64,000 nt of DNA from the NCBI GenBank assembly GCA_018394295.1, contig CP074573.1, positions 682,001 to 746,000 on the forward strand, given 5' to 3'. The stretch is from Mycoplasmatota bacterium. GTDB lineage: Bacteria > Bacillota_I > Bacilli_A > Haloplasmatales > Haloplasmataceae. How positions within the stretch are numbered: the stretch's first letter is position 1; each line of letters starts with the position of its first letter. A program made the position numbers and the translations under genes. Of this stretch, positions 35,282 to 43,591 are shown piece after piece. The notes beneath the pieces are model-generated. The model was not told the origin of the DNA and ran no database searches. It saw only the letters and a program-made list of their open reading frames with translations.

Positions 35282-37564
35282 TTATTGTTCATCTTCAGGA
35301 TCAAAAGCTTTTTGAAGTGTATTGATATTTTCATAGATTGCTTGAATTTCAGGATCGTTAAATTGAATATTTTTTAAATCACGTAATTCAGCAAGGATTC
35401 TATTTTCATTCTCAGGCTTTTGCTTTTCTTCTTTTATTGATTGTTCTAAAGTCTCTCTAAATGCTTTATAAGCATTAAATTTAGTAATTTGTGATTGAGT
35501 ATATTCCTCATTAATATTAACATCAACATCATCTAAATCAGCGATATATTTTTCATATGTTGCTTGTTCATCTTCATCTATAGAAGCTTTATCTTTACTT
35601 CCAGTTACATAAATAACATGGAATCCATGAGTATCTCCATCAGGTCGTTCAATGGTAGACTCAACAGGAATTAATGTGAATGGTACGCCACCCTCTTCGA
35701 TGCGGTTAGCGATTTCTTTAGCAGCATTTTCAAACTCCTCAACCATTTGGCCTGGACCAAAGTATCCTAATTCACCACTGTTTTTTTCAGCACTTGGGTC
35801 TTGACTATATTCTTTCGCTAATGCTTTAAATGCACTCTTATATTGAGAAGCTTTAATTTCATCTAACCCTGCAAATGGTAACTCTTCGTTTGTAGGATCT
35901 TCAGGATCATAAAAGATATAACAAGTATCTTCAGTTATTCCATCTCTATATTCCCCATTATCTGTACAACCATTAATAACTTGTTTACCTTTTTCAAGCG
36001 CTAATGCTTTTGACTCTTCATCTTCTGGGTCAAATGTGAATAAGATATGACTTGCTTCAATACTAAACCATTCTTTGTAAGCTTCGTTAATTTCTTCTTC
36101 TGTTATAACGCTAACACCTTTATGATCTTTATATCCAAACATATAACGTTCGATTAATTCTGGTGCTGCCAAGATATCAGCTAATTGTTGTTCACTGAAT
36201 GCACCAAACTGAAGGGCAATGAAGTCAGACCAACTATAAGGTGATGGTTGGCTTAAATATTTTGTTTTATAATCTTTAATTTGACTCATAAACTCATCTT
36301 TTTCAGATTTAGATAACCGAATATCTTTAATTGATTTTAATGCTTCATTATTAATTTTATCTAATAATAACTGTATTGAATATTTTGTTTTCATTAAATT
36401 ATATAAATCATCAGCTTTAACATATTTAGTTTCACCATCTATTTTATAAGATGCTAAGATCTGTTCACCATTTTTGATTTTTAATAATTTTAAATCCGTT
36501 TTAAATTTATCATCAAAATTTGCTTTATATTGTTTAGCTATCTCTGTATCATAAATTTTTAAATTAATTGTATCACGTAAGTCTTTAATTTCATTTGAAA
36601 TATAAGTACCAGTTAATTTATTTTCAACTAATTTATCTAAAATATATTGTTTAAATTCTTCAGATTCTCTAAAGTTTTCAATATATTTTGGTTGACTTAC
36701 TTTATATACAAAATAGTAAGTTTTGTCATTAGGAATATATTTTGGTGCTCTATTATAATCTCCAATACCAAACGATTCACCGCTTATTGTATCATTAAAG
36801 ACGAAATTACGGAAGGCTGAAGTATTAGAATAATTTGTATAAACAACACGATCATATTCACAGTTAAATGGTTCTGTGATAAATGGAGGTTCTTCTACAG
36901 TTGTTTCATCATCAGTATCTATATCATTTTCATGTTGTTTTGCATATTCATCTTTAAAAAATTGTAGTATATTGCTTTCTTGAGTCAATTTGTCTTTAAT
37001 CGCATCTGCTTCATTTTTACTATCATATTTTAAGGTAATAATACATAAATCTTCATGATAAGCATCTTTAGCTTCTTTTATAGCGTGGGTCTTTGATTCT
37101 TCATCAATTATTTCATTTTCTGCTAATTCTTTTGCATAAGCTTTTTGTAAGAAACTAAGTATATAGAAATCTTTTATTTTTTCCTCAGCATCAGGGTCTT
37201 CTTTAGATGAAATAACACCTTGGTATACCATACCTTGATAAAAGTCTTCTTCACCTTTTGCTTTGTCTTCTGAAATTTTATCCTCAAGTGCTTCTGTATC
37301 TACTTTATCTTTATAATCAGCGAGTAGATCTCTATCAACCTTGTCCATTAAAACAAGTAAACCATAATTTTTTTTCATCATATCATATAATTCACCTTTA
37401 GTAATATCCAGTTTATTAAAATCTAATACTGTATCCTCTGAATCTGTTACTTTAGGTTGTGGTTTAGGTCTACTAACAATTGCGGCTACTATTACAACCA
37501 CAGCTGCAATTAAAAATACAGGTAAACCTTTATAAAGAATTTGTTTCCAATTCATTTTTGACAC
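35282..37564 (-). CDS. Membrane-anchored PrsA-like peptidyl-prolyl isomerase (foldase)
   Basis: A 760-residue acidic protein. A single N-terminal membrane segment (GLPVFLIAAVVVIVAAIV, residues about 14-31) anchors it with the rest outside. A SurA/PrsA-like N-terminal region (DFNKLDITKGELYDMMKKNYG) occurs twice in altered form (again near residues 350-380, KADDLYNLMKTKYSIQLLLDKI). A parvulin domain at about residues 495-640 follows (EASHILFTF ... AKEYSQDPSAEKNSGELGYFGPGQM ... HGFHVIYVTG). It is far longer than PrsA (about 290). It probably folds exported proteins. A disrupted, lipoprotein-signal-bearing copy lies 3 kb away on the same strand. Confidence 0.88.
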   Translation of the reverse strand: MSKMNWKQILYKGLPVFLIAAVVVIVAAIVSRPKPQPKVTDSEDTVLDFNKLDITKGELYDMMKKNYGLLVLMDKVDRDLLADYKDKVDTEALEDKISEDKAKGEEDFYQGMVYQGVISSKEDPDAEEKIKDFYILSFLQKAYAKELAENEIIDEESKTHAIKEAKDAYHEDLCIITLKYDSKNEADAIKDKLTQESNILQFFKDEYAKQHENDIDTDDETTVEEPPFITEPFNCEYDRVVYTNYSNTSAFRNFVFNDTISGESFGIGDYNRAPKYIPNDKTYYFVYKVSQPKYIENFRESEEFKQYILDKLVENKLTGTYISNEIKDLRDTINLKIYDTEIAKQYKANFDDKFKTDLKLLKIKNGEQILASYKIDGETKYVKADDLYNLMKTKYSIQLLLDKINNEALKSIKDIRLSKSEKDEFMSQIKDYKTKYLSQPSPYSWSDFIALQFGAFSEQQLADILAAPELIERYMFGYKDHKGVSVITEEEINEAYKEWFSIEASHILFTFDPEDEESKALALEKGKQVINGCTDNGEYRDGITEDTCYIFYDPEDPTNEELPFAGLDEIKASQYKSAFKALAKEYSQDPSAEKNSGELGYFGPGQMVEEFENAAKEIANRIEEGGVPFTLIPVESTIERPDGDTHGFHVIYVTGSKDKASIDEDEQATYEKYIADLDDVDVNINEEYTQSQITKFNAYKAFRETLEQSIKEEKQKPENENRILAELRDLKNIQFNDPEIQAIYENINTLQKAFDPEDEQ

Positions 37565-37913
37565 TCCTTTTTCGTTTTGTATAACGTTTTTATAATATCA
37601 TTTTTAGACAATTTAAACAATAGTTTTATAAAAAATATCATGACTTAATAAGCTATTATAACATAATTTTTAATAAATTATTCTTGAATAGTTGCTAGGA
37701 GGAGGAATTATTTTGGACTATTGTACTAGCTTATTAGAATAAAATAATATTGTTAGTCATAATTTGTTTCAGTTTTAACTAAAGATGATACTTTTAAAGC
37801 TTATACCTTATAGTGATGCTACAGGTGATGAAAGGTATTTTGACTCAACCTACAAATTATAGACGAATGAAATGAATCTTTTATTGCATTATTTTGTAAA
37901 AAAAATGTTTGTT
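37565..37913. other. Intergenic region, possible gene relic
   Basis: About 350 bases. AGGAGGAGG at about 37699-37707 looks like a ribosome site but is followed only by a nine-codon frame from TTG. A 25-codon frame at 37785-37862 (ending DATGDERYFDSTYKL) lacks a ribosome site. These may be remnants of a decayed gene. No hairpin or known RNA recognised. Confidence 0.35.
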
Positions 37914-38582
37914 TTATTCAATTAATTGCTTAAAATAATAAAAATCTTTAATATAGATATGTTTTCTGTCATAAAATAAACGATTATTTTTTTGTAAATT
38001 ATTTAATTCTCTAATTAATGATTGTCTCTCAACACCAATTAATTCAGCTAAATGGGTTTTAGTGTCAATTTCATACGTGAAATTATTTTCTGTTATATGA
38101 GCATAATAGATAAGGTAATAAGCCAATTTACAAACAATTGTTTTTTTCGTGATTAATTTTATATACTTATTTAAATTCATATAACTGTTTGATATATGAT
38201 ATAAAAATTTTTCTAATATATTTATATCCTCTTTAAATATTTTAAGCAAAATTGGTTTTGTTATAAATAAAACTTCACAATTGCTTACTGCAATTATCTC
38301 ATAAGGATATGTAGGTTCATTTGCAAATAGTAATATTTCTCCAAAGATATCATATTCATTTAAAGTGTTAATAATATTTCTTTTTCCATTTGCGTGTAAT
38401 TGTTCTATTTTAATTTGACCTTTCAAGACAATACCAATAGAAGAACAACAATCATCACTAAATGCAATGACCTGTTGTTTGCTAAAGTTTCTTACTGAAT
38501 AAGGATATTTTTTTTGAAGAATAATGGATAATAGGTCTTGATAGAAAAGTGCATGGAAGTTTTTTAAGTATTCTTTGTTCAT
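37914..38582 (-). CDS. Crp/Fnr-family transcription regulator
   Basis: A 222-residue protein from the ATG at 38582 (AAGAGGTG upstream); the longer frame to 38657 would run through the divergent promoter. It has a cyclic-nucleotide-binding-type effector domain (VLKGQIKIEQLHANGKRNIINTLNEYDIFGEILLF) and a C-terminal winged helix (DTKTHLAELIGVERQSLIRELNNLQ as the recognition helix). There is no FNR-type cysteine cluster at the N-terminus, only a CC pair (DDCCSSIGIV), so it is not a typical Fe-S FNR. It is divergent from an ABC importer and probably controls it. The signal is unknown. Confidence 0.88.
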   Translation of the reverse strand: MNKEYLKNFHALFYQDLLSIILQKKYPYSVRNFSKQQVIAFSDDCCSSIGIVLKGQIKIEQLHANGKRNIINTLNEYDIFGEILLFANEPTYPYEIIAVSNCEVLFITKPILLKIFKEDINILEKFLYHISNSYMNLNKYIKLITKKTIVCKLAYYLIYYAHITENNFTYEIDTKTHLAELIGVERQSLIRELNNLQKNNRLFYDRKHIYIKDFYYFKQLIE

Positions 38583-38604
38583 TTTTTCACCTCTTTTATA
38601 AAAG

Positions 38605-38620
38605 TGTAACATATGTGACA
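38605..38620. promoter_or_regulatory. Candidate Crp/Fnr-family operator
   Basis: TGTAACATATGTGACA in the divergent intergenic region is a palindrome apart from one pair (TGT-A-ACATATGT-G-ACA). This form suits a Crp/Fnr-type dimer (compare TGTGA-N6-TCACA and GTAAC-type HcpR sites). It sits between the regulator and the importer it presumably controls. Confidence 0.6.
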
Positions 38621-38678
38621 TTTGAAATAAAGATAAAATTGTAAAATATAGATACAATAATTAGGAGGAAATGTATTG

Positions 38679-39614
38679 ATGAAAAAAAATATTTTTGTGT
38701 TAAGTTTTATTTTTGTTTTAGTAATCTTATCTGGTTGTGCAAAAGAATCAAATGAAAAAGTAAAAGTGTTGATTCCTGCAGGGGCACCTACGTTAGGATT
38801 TGTACAAATGATTCATGATGATAAAGAAATTTTAGATTATGATATGACTTATGAGTCAGTTAGTGGACCAGACCTATTAGTGAGTGCAATTACAAGTAAA
38901 TCACATCAAATAGTCGTTGCACCAACCAATATTGGTGCAAAATTATATGGGAAAAGTCCAGATTATGTTTACGCTGGAACGTTAACTTTTGGAAACTTAT
39001 ATTTAGTTAGTAGTGAAGAGATGACAATAGATGATTTAGAAAATGAAACAATTTATGCATTTGGTCAAGGCGGAACACCTGAGATTTTATTAAGAAAAGT
39101 ATTAGGTGATAAAAATGTGGATATTCAATTTTTAAGTAGTGTCAATGATGTGAATGGTGGATTTAATGCTGGAAACTATAAAGTCGTTTTATTAGCTGAA
39201 CCTATATTATCCGTTGTAAAAGCAAAGAAAGATGTTTATACAGTACTTGATTTACAAGAGGAGTATCAAAAATTAAGTGGTTCATCTTCTTACCCACAAT
39301 CAGGTGTTTTTATCAACAAGGATTTTGCTTCTAAAAATGAAAAATTTGTTGAGAAATTTTTAGAAAAGTTACAAAGTAGCGTACAATATGTTAATTCTGA
39401 AAAAGAAAGCGCAAGTGATTATTATATTGAAGAAGAATTATTACCTCAACTACCAAAACAAGTACTTATTAATTCTATCCCAGGGTCTCATATTGAATTT
39501 TTAAATAGTGATGATTCTAAACCACTACTTGAGGACTATTTCAACATGATATTAACTTTCAAGAAAGAATTGATCGGTGGAAAATTACCAAATGATGATT
39601 TTTATTTAGGATAA
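38679..39614 (+). CDS. ABC importer substrate-binding lipoprotein, NMT1/SsuA-like
   Basis: About 311 residues from the ATG at 38679 (AGGAGG ten bases upstream). The signal peptide has lipobox LSGC. The mature protein has the NMT1/SsuA-type fold: VKVLIPAGAPTLGFVQMIHDD, then VVAPTNIGAKLYGKSPDYVYAGTLTFGNLYLVS and the hinge TIYAFGQGGTPEILLRKVLG. Relatives bind sulfonates, nitrate, thiamine precursors or riboflavin-like compounds; nothing here fixes the ligand. It is the first gene of a three-gene importer divergent from a Crp/Fnr regulator. Confidence 0.87.
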   Translation: MKKNIFVLSFIFVLVILSGCAKESNEKVKVLIPAGAPTLGFVQMIHDDKEILDYDMTYESVSGPDLLVSAITSKSHQIVVAPTNIGAKLYGKSPDYVYAGTLTFGNLYLVSSEEMTIDDLENETIYAFGQGGTPEILLRKVLGDKNVDIQFLSSVNDVNGGFNAGNYKVVLLAEPILSVVKAKKDVYTVLDLQEEYQKLSGSSSYPQSGVFINKDFASKNEKFVEKFLEKLQSSVQYVNSEKESASDYYIEEELLPQLPKQVLINSIPGSHIEFLNSDDSKPLLEDYFNMILTFKKELIGGKLPNDDFYLG

Positions 39615-39618
39615 TAAA

Positions 39619-40368
39619 ATGAAAAAATTAAATTGGTATTATGGATTAGCAATAGTAATATTAACAGTGGTTTATGTTATTTTAAGTGAAAAAGTCGATA
39701 ATGAAATGATTTTACCAAAATTAGGATTAATCTTTAACTATTTTAAAAACCTTGATTTTACAGTTTTCGTTACACATACAGGTGCTACGGTATTAAAAGT
39801 AGTTATTAGTTATCTTTTGAGTTTGACGTTAGCCTTGCTATTAGCGATTATCGCCTATTACCGAAAATTCTTTCGAATGATTAATCCCTACATAAGTATA
39901 TTAAAGACATTACCCACGATATCAATTATATTAATCGCATTAATTTGGTTAGGAAATGAAAAATCAATCTATCTAATCGCTAATTTAGTAATTCTTCCCA
40001 TCTTATATGAAACATTTTTTTATCATTTGAAAAATATAGATCCTAAATTAGTAGATGTGAGTAAAATATATCAATTTAATTTTAGAAAGAAACTAAGGTT
40101 TCTCTATTATTATCCTTTATTAGAAGGACTAATGGTATCGTTAAAACAAACTTTTGGATTATGTTTTAAAGTCATTGTGATGGCTGAAGTTATTGGACAA
40201 TCTCAGAGTGGAATTGGTGCCCAAATTCAAAATGAAAAAGTGAATTTAGAAATGGTAGGGGTGTTTTCTTGGACCATTATATTGATAATATTTGTTTTAA
40301 TGATAGATTTTGCTTTAGATTATATTGCGAAAAAAATCATAAGATGGAAGTGTTATAATGAAAATTAA
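39619..40368 (+). CDS. ABC importer permease, SsuC/TauC-like
   Basis: A 249-residue permease with six predicted membrane segments and the binding-protein-dependent transport inner-membrane signature (ISILKTLPTISIILIALIWLGNEKSIYLIANLVILPILYETFF; MVSLKQTFGLCFKVIVMAEVIGQSQSGIGAQI as the EAA-like loop). It follows the binding protein by four bases and overlaps the ATPase gene by 11, so the three are translated together. It forms the membrane channel of the importer; substrate unknown. Confidence 0.88.
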   Translation: MKKLNWYYGLAIVILTVVYVILSEKVDNEMILPKLGLIFNYFKNLDFTVFVTHTGATVLKVVISYLLSLTLALLLAIIAYYRKFFRMINPYISILKTLPTISIILIALIWLGNEKSIYLIANLVILPILYETFFYHLKNIDPKLVDVSKIYQFNFRKKLRFLYYYPLLEGLMVSLKQTFGLCFKVIVMAEVIGQSQSGIGAQIQNEKVNLEMVGVFSWTIILIIFVLMIDFALDYIAKKIIRWKCYNEN

Positions 40369-41044
40369 TATCTCAAAATCATACAAAGATATAATAATCT
40401 TCAAAAACTTTGAAATCGAATTAAAAGACAATTTAATAAATGTTATAATAGGTCCATCCGGAAGTGGTAAAACAACTTTATTACGTTGTATTGCTCGCTT
40501 ATGTGAGTATGAGGGAAGGATTGAATCAAAGGTCCAATCAATTGGTTATGTGTTTCAAGAAGACAGGTTATTCCCATATCTTAAAGTAATAACAAATTTA
40601 TTAATTGTTGATAAAGACATTGATAAAGTGGAAACATTATTGAAACAATTTAATGTCTATGATTTAAAAGATAAGTATCCTCATCAATTAAGTGGTGGTG
40701 AAAAGCAAAGAATTTCTATTATTAGAGCATTCTTAGGTGAGAAAGAACTCATATTGATGGATGAACCGTTTAAATCACTTGATTACCATTTGAAAATGAA
40801 TTTAGTTGAGATGATATATAAGATCCAAAAATTAACGAATAAAACAATCGTTTTAGTGACACATGACTTAGATATCGCTCTTTATTTAGGAGATTATATT
40901 CATGTGCTATCTAAAAAAGTCACTCGTTTAAAAGAGACCATTTTTAACCCCTATGTACATCAAGAATTAGATTCCCAAAGTGTAGTATTACGTAATAAAT
41001 TAAAACATTTGATACCATTTTCTAATAATGAACTCCAAGAATGA
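40358..41044 (+). CDS. ABC importer ATP-binding protein, SsuB/TauB-like
   Basis: A 228-residue ABC ATPase: Walker A GPSGSGKTT, Q-loop VFQEDRLFPY, signature LSGGEKQR, Walker B ELILMDEP, switch His in LVTHD. It belongs to the nitrate/sulfonate/taurine ATPase group, matching the permease and receptor encoded just upstream. The start lies inside the permease gene. Slightly shorter than typical members (about 240-260 residues). A hairpin ends the operon. Confidence 0.9.
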   Translation: MKINISKSYKDIIIFKNFEIELKDNLINVIIGPSGSGKTTLLRCIARLCEYEGRIESKVQSIGYVFQEDRLFPYLKVITNLLIVDKDIDKVETLLKQFNVYDLKDKYPHQLSGGEKQRISIIRAFLGEKELILMDEPFKSLDYHLKMNLVEMIYKIQKLTNKTIVLVTHDLDIALYLGDYIHVLSKKVTRLKETIFNPYVHQELDSQSVVLRNKLKHLIPFSNNELQE

Positions 41045-41066
41045 AAATTTAGGAGTTCTTTTTTTG
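41030..41066 (+). terminator. Terminator of the importer operon
   Basis: Stem GAACTCC/GGAGTTC overlapping the stop codon of the ATPase gene, then a seven-T run. Confidence 0.75.
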
Positions 41067-41112
41067 TGTGCGAGCAAAAGTCACGATTTTTTAAAAAATT
41101 TATCGAAAATTG

Positions 41113-41140
41113 TTGAAATTTTCTTTAAATATAATATAAT
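41113..41140 (+). promoter_or_regulatory. Promoter of the hydrogenase operon
   Basis: -35 TTGAAA (41113-41118), a 16-base spacer, -10 TATAAT (41135-41140). It is followed by a ~115-base leader containing two Rex-like sites. Confidence 0.7.
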
Positions 41141-41161
41141 AAGGTAGTATAGATTAAGAAA

Positions 41162-41179
41162 TTGTTATTTTTTTCACAA
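41162..41179. promoter_or_regulatory. Rex-like operator 1
   Basis: TTGTTATTTTTTTCACAA matches the redox-repressor Rex consensus layout (TTGTTA or TTGTGA half sites, six-base centre, inverted TCACAA). It lies about 22 bases after the -10, where a bound repressor would block elongation or initiation. A further half site (TTGTTGA) follows at 41181. Confidence 0.7.
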
Positions 41180-41232
41180 ATTGTTGAGAAAATAGTTATT
41201 TTTAATCATAATCTACATATTATAAAGCGAAA

Positions 41233-41250
41233 TTATGAAATTTTTCACAA
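41233..41250. promoter_or_regulatory. Rex-like operator 2
   Basis: TTATGAAATTTTTCACAA differs by one base from the perfect palindrome TTGTGAAATTTTTCACAA, a near-ideal Rex site. It covers the ATG at 41235, supporting the ATG at 41262 as the true start of the first gene. Confidence 0.72.
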
Positions 41251-41261
41251 GAAGTGATGGG

Positions 41262-41618
41262 ATGAAAATAATAGATATTGTTCAATTAATAGAAGGAAAG
41301 TTACTTACCTTTCCTAATCAAAATATTAACGAAAAAGAATACTTAAAGGCTTTTGCTTGTGATTTAATGAGTGATTGTTTGGCCTATGTAAATGTTGACA
41401 ATTGTTTGTTAATAACAGGCCTCGCAAATCAACAAGCATTAAGAACAGCTGAGATGTTAGATATTGATTGTATTATATTTGCACGAGGGAAGAAATTAAG
41501 TAAAGAGATGCTTGAATTAGCAAAAGAAAATAATATGACGTTAATTGCAACTCAATATACCTTATTTGAAGTGAGTGGTTTATTATATCAAGCAGGGATT
41601 CTTGCTTTAAAAATATAG
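41262..41618 (+). CDS. DRTGG-domain protein 1 of hydrogenase-linked module
   Basis: A 118-residue protein from the ATG at 41262 (weak GTGATGGG site); the in-frame ATG at 41235 lies in a Rex-like operator. It has a single DRTGG-type domain (AFACDLMSDCLAYVNVDNCLLITGLANQQALRTAEMLDIDCIIFARGK), known from phosphotransacetylase and CBS/HPr-kinase contexts and from a conserved cluster beside [FeFe] hydrogenases. A second, shorter DRTGG protein lies three genes downstream. Biochemical role is not established; a regulatory nucleotide- or partner-binding role is plausible. Confidence 0.78.
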   Translation: MKIIDIVQLIEGKLLTFPNQNINEKEYLKAFACDLMSDCLAYVNVDNCLLITGLANQQALRTAEMLDIDCIIFARGKKLSKEMLELAKENNMTLIATQYTLFEVSGLLYQAGILALKI

Positions 41619-41626
41619 GTGATATT

Positions 41627-42043
41627 ATGAATATTAAGTTTGAATTTGATATTTATCATGATGATTATCAAAGAGCAGGAAGTGCTTCTAGTGAAATTAA
41701 GAAGTATTTAGCACAGATAGGACTTTCTCCTAAATTAATACGAAAAATTGTGATTAGTTCCTATGAAGCTGAAATGAATGTGGTTATTCACTCTTTTGGA
41801 GGGAAATTGAAAATAGAAATTGAGGATAATCATATTAGTTTAACATCAGTAGATACAGGTCCAGGAATTGAGAATATAGATTTAGCTTTAACAGAAGGTT
41901 ATTCAACAGCTTCTCAAAAAGTGAGAGAAATGGGATTTGGGGCTGGAATGGGATTACCTAATATGAAAAAAAACAGTGATACTTTTGAGATTGAGTCAAG
42001 TCCCAAAGGATCAATTGTTAAATTATCTTGGGTGATAGTATGA
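41627..42043 (+). CDS. RsbT/RsbW-like ATP-binding kinase
   Basis: A 138-residue GHKL-fold ATPase of the anti-sigma/serine-kinase type. N-box SSYEAEMNVVIHS, G1 box DTGPGI and G2 box GFGAGMGLPNM are all present; GxGxGLP is typical of RsbT-like switch kinases. No sigma factor or anti-anti-sigma (STAS) gene is next to it. GGTGAT lies before the ATG, nine bases after the DRTGG gene, and its stop overlaps the next start as ATGA. It probably signals redox or hydrogenase state, but the partner is unknown. Confidence 0.85.
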   Translation: MNIKFEFDIYHDDYQRAGSASSEIKKYLAQIGLSPKLIRKIVISSYEAEMNVVIHSFGGKLKIEIEDNHISLTSVDTGPGIENIDLALTEGYSTASQKVREMGFGAGMGLPNMKKNSDTFEIESSPKGSIVKLSWVIV

Positions 42044-43260
42044 AACATATTGTTGATATTCATGTTGATAGATGTATTGGATGTACTAGATGCATGAGAG
42101 CATGTCCAACAGAAGCGATACGAATTAAAAATGGAAAAGCACATCTTTTAAATGAAAGGTGCATTTTTTGTGGAAATTGTATTATAAATTGCCACAAAAG
42201 CGCTTACAAGGTATCCGGTGATAGTTTTGCGAATTTAAATAAACATAAGATAAGTATTGTAATTCTTCCAATATCAATTTTTGGTATGGTGACATCTATG
42301 GAAGAATTAGGTGGGATATATCAGATTTTATATAATTATGGATTTGATGAAGTATATGATTTATCACTTGTAACAGCACTTTTAAAAGAAAAAATTAACG
42401 AATTTCTAAAGCGAGATGATAAAACTTATATCTTGTCTCAGTGTCCATCCGTTATTAGATTAATCCAATTAAAATATCCATCGTTATTACCTAATCTATT
42501 GCCTTTTGATTTTCCATTTGAAATTGGTGCCAAATTGGTTCGGAAAATTGCGAGTGAAAAGTATCAAGTGAAAGAAGAAGATATTGGTATTAGTTATGTC
42601 AGTGAATGTTTATCTAATTTTATAGCGATTAAAGAACAATTAGGAAAAAGTCAATCAAGTATAGATAATGTTTTCTTGTTAAATGATTTATTTAGAAACA
42701 GTATTGAATCAAAAGATATGGAGATTCAAGTGGCTAAAAAAGGGGTTCAATTTGCTAAAGTAGGAACCTTTGATTGTATGACAAGTCTTCATAAAGTAAT
42801 ATCAGTTGATGGAATCAAACAGGTTGATGAAGTATTGGAAAAAGTCTATTTAAATAAACTAACGAATATTAAGTTGATTGAGGCTTATTCTTGTATTGGA
42901 GGCTGTGTTGGTGGTAACTTCACTTTAGAAAATACTTATGTCTCTAAATGGAAAATTAATCAATTTTGTGACAAGATTGATGATGGTTCAAGTGATAAAT
43001 TGGTAAAGAGATATCGAGGATTATTAAAAGATCAAGAATGGTTTTTCGAAAATGCATTAAAACCTCAAGCACCATATAAATTAAGTGATGATTTAAATCA
43101 ATCAATAATAAAAATGAATAAAATTAATGAAATATTAAAACAGTTACCAAATATTGATTGTTGCGCATGTGGTTCTCCATCTTGTCGTGCTTTGGCAGAA
43201 GATGTGGTGAATCAAGTGAAAACAATTAATGATTGTTGCATGTTAAAAAAGGAGGAATAA
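42040..43260 (+). CDS. Ferredoxin-like [FeFe]-hydrogenase-related protein (putative sensor)
   Basis: A 406-residue protein from the ATG at 42040 that overlaps the previous stop. Order: two [4Fe-4S] motifs (CIGCTRCMRACP and CIFCGNCIINC, residues 13-50), a hydrogenase-large-subunit-like domain, and a C-terminal Fe-S motif (CCACGSPSCRALAEDVV). The hydrogenase-like domain keeps a Cys at each H-cluster position: Cys135 (SQCPSVIRLIQLKYP, L1-like), Cys190 (SECLSN, L2-like), Cys285 and Cys289 (YSCIGGCVGG, L3-like). Spacing is the same as in the catalytic HydA encoded downstream. L1 and L3 flanking residues are divergent and the GGGQP is lost. It may be a sensory H-cluster protein or an electron carrier. 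No PAS domain is present. Confidence 0.82.
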   Translation: MKHIVDIHVDRCIGCTRCMRACPTEAIRIKNGKAHLLNERCIFCGNCIINCHKSAYKVSGDSFANLNKHKISIVILPISIFGMVTSMEELGGIYQILYNYGFDEVYDLSLVTALLKEKINEFLKRDDKTYILSQCPSVIRLIQLKYPSLLPNLLPFDFPFEIGAKLVRKIASEKYQVKEEDIGISYVSECLSNFIAIKEQLGKSQSSIDNVFLLNDLFRNSIESKDMEIQVAKKGVQFAKVGTFDCMTSLHKVISVDGIKQVDEVLEKVYLNKLTNIKLIEAYSCIGGCVGGNFTLENTYVSKWKINQFCDKIDDGSSDKLVKRYRGLLKDQEWFFENALKPQAPYKLSDDLNQSIIKMNKINEILKQLPNIDCCACGSPSCRALAEDVVNQVKTINDCCMLKKEE

Positions 43261-43261
43261 T

Positions 43262-43591
43262 ATGAAGGTTCTTCATTTACTTCAAGATAAGTCATTTCAA
43301 CTTGTTACAGGAAAAGATTTGGATAACGAAATTAATGGGATTTATAGTGGAGATTTACTAAGTTGGGTGATGAGTCATGCAAAAGCACAAGATGCTTGGT
43401 GTACTGTATTGACACATGTTAATATTGTTGCTATCGCCTCATTAGTCCAATTATCATGCATTATCATTTGTGAAAATGCACAAATCGACGTGGATACAAT
43501 TGAAAAAGCAAAACAAGAAAATATTATAATAATTAAAACAAAGTTAAATAGTGTTGAAGTGATGAAAAAGTTGATGACAACTCATGCATAA
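43262..43591 (+). CDS. DRTGG-domain protein 2 of hydrogenase-linked module
   Basis: A 109-residue protein with AAAGGAGG before the ATG. It resembles the DRTGG protein at 41262 in length and layout (DLLSWVMSHAKAQDAWCTVLTHVNIVAIASLVQLSCIIICENAQID), with the same pattern of a polar N-terminal half and a hydrophobic IVAIASL/IIICE core. Two such proteins flanking an ATPase and an Fe-S protein suggest a heteromeric or switch complex. The gene overlaps the following PHP gene by eight bases. Function is not established. Confidence 0.75.
   Translation: MKVLHLLQDKSFQLVTGKDLDNEINGIYSGDLLSWVMSHAKAQDAWCTVLTHVNIVAIASLVQLSCIIICENAQIDVDTIEKAKQENIIIIKTKLNSVEVMKKLMTTHA

Noticed and set aside
37785-37862. 25-codon ORF in the intergenic region before the Crp/Fnr gene
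   Set aside because: No ribosome site and no recognisable family; at most a relic, noted in the intergenic entry.
41235-41261. Earlier start for the first DRTGG gene
   Set aside because: No ribosome site, and the bases form a near-perfect Rex-like palindrome, so they look like operator rather than coding sequence.
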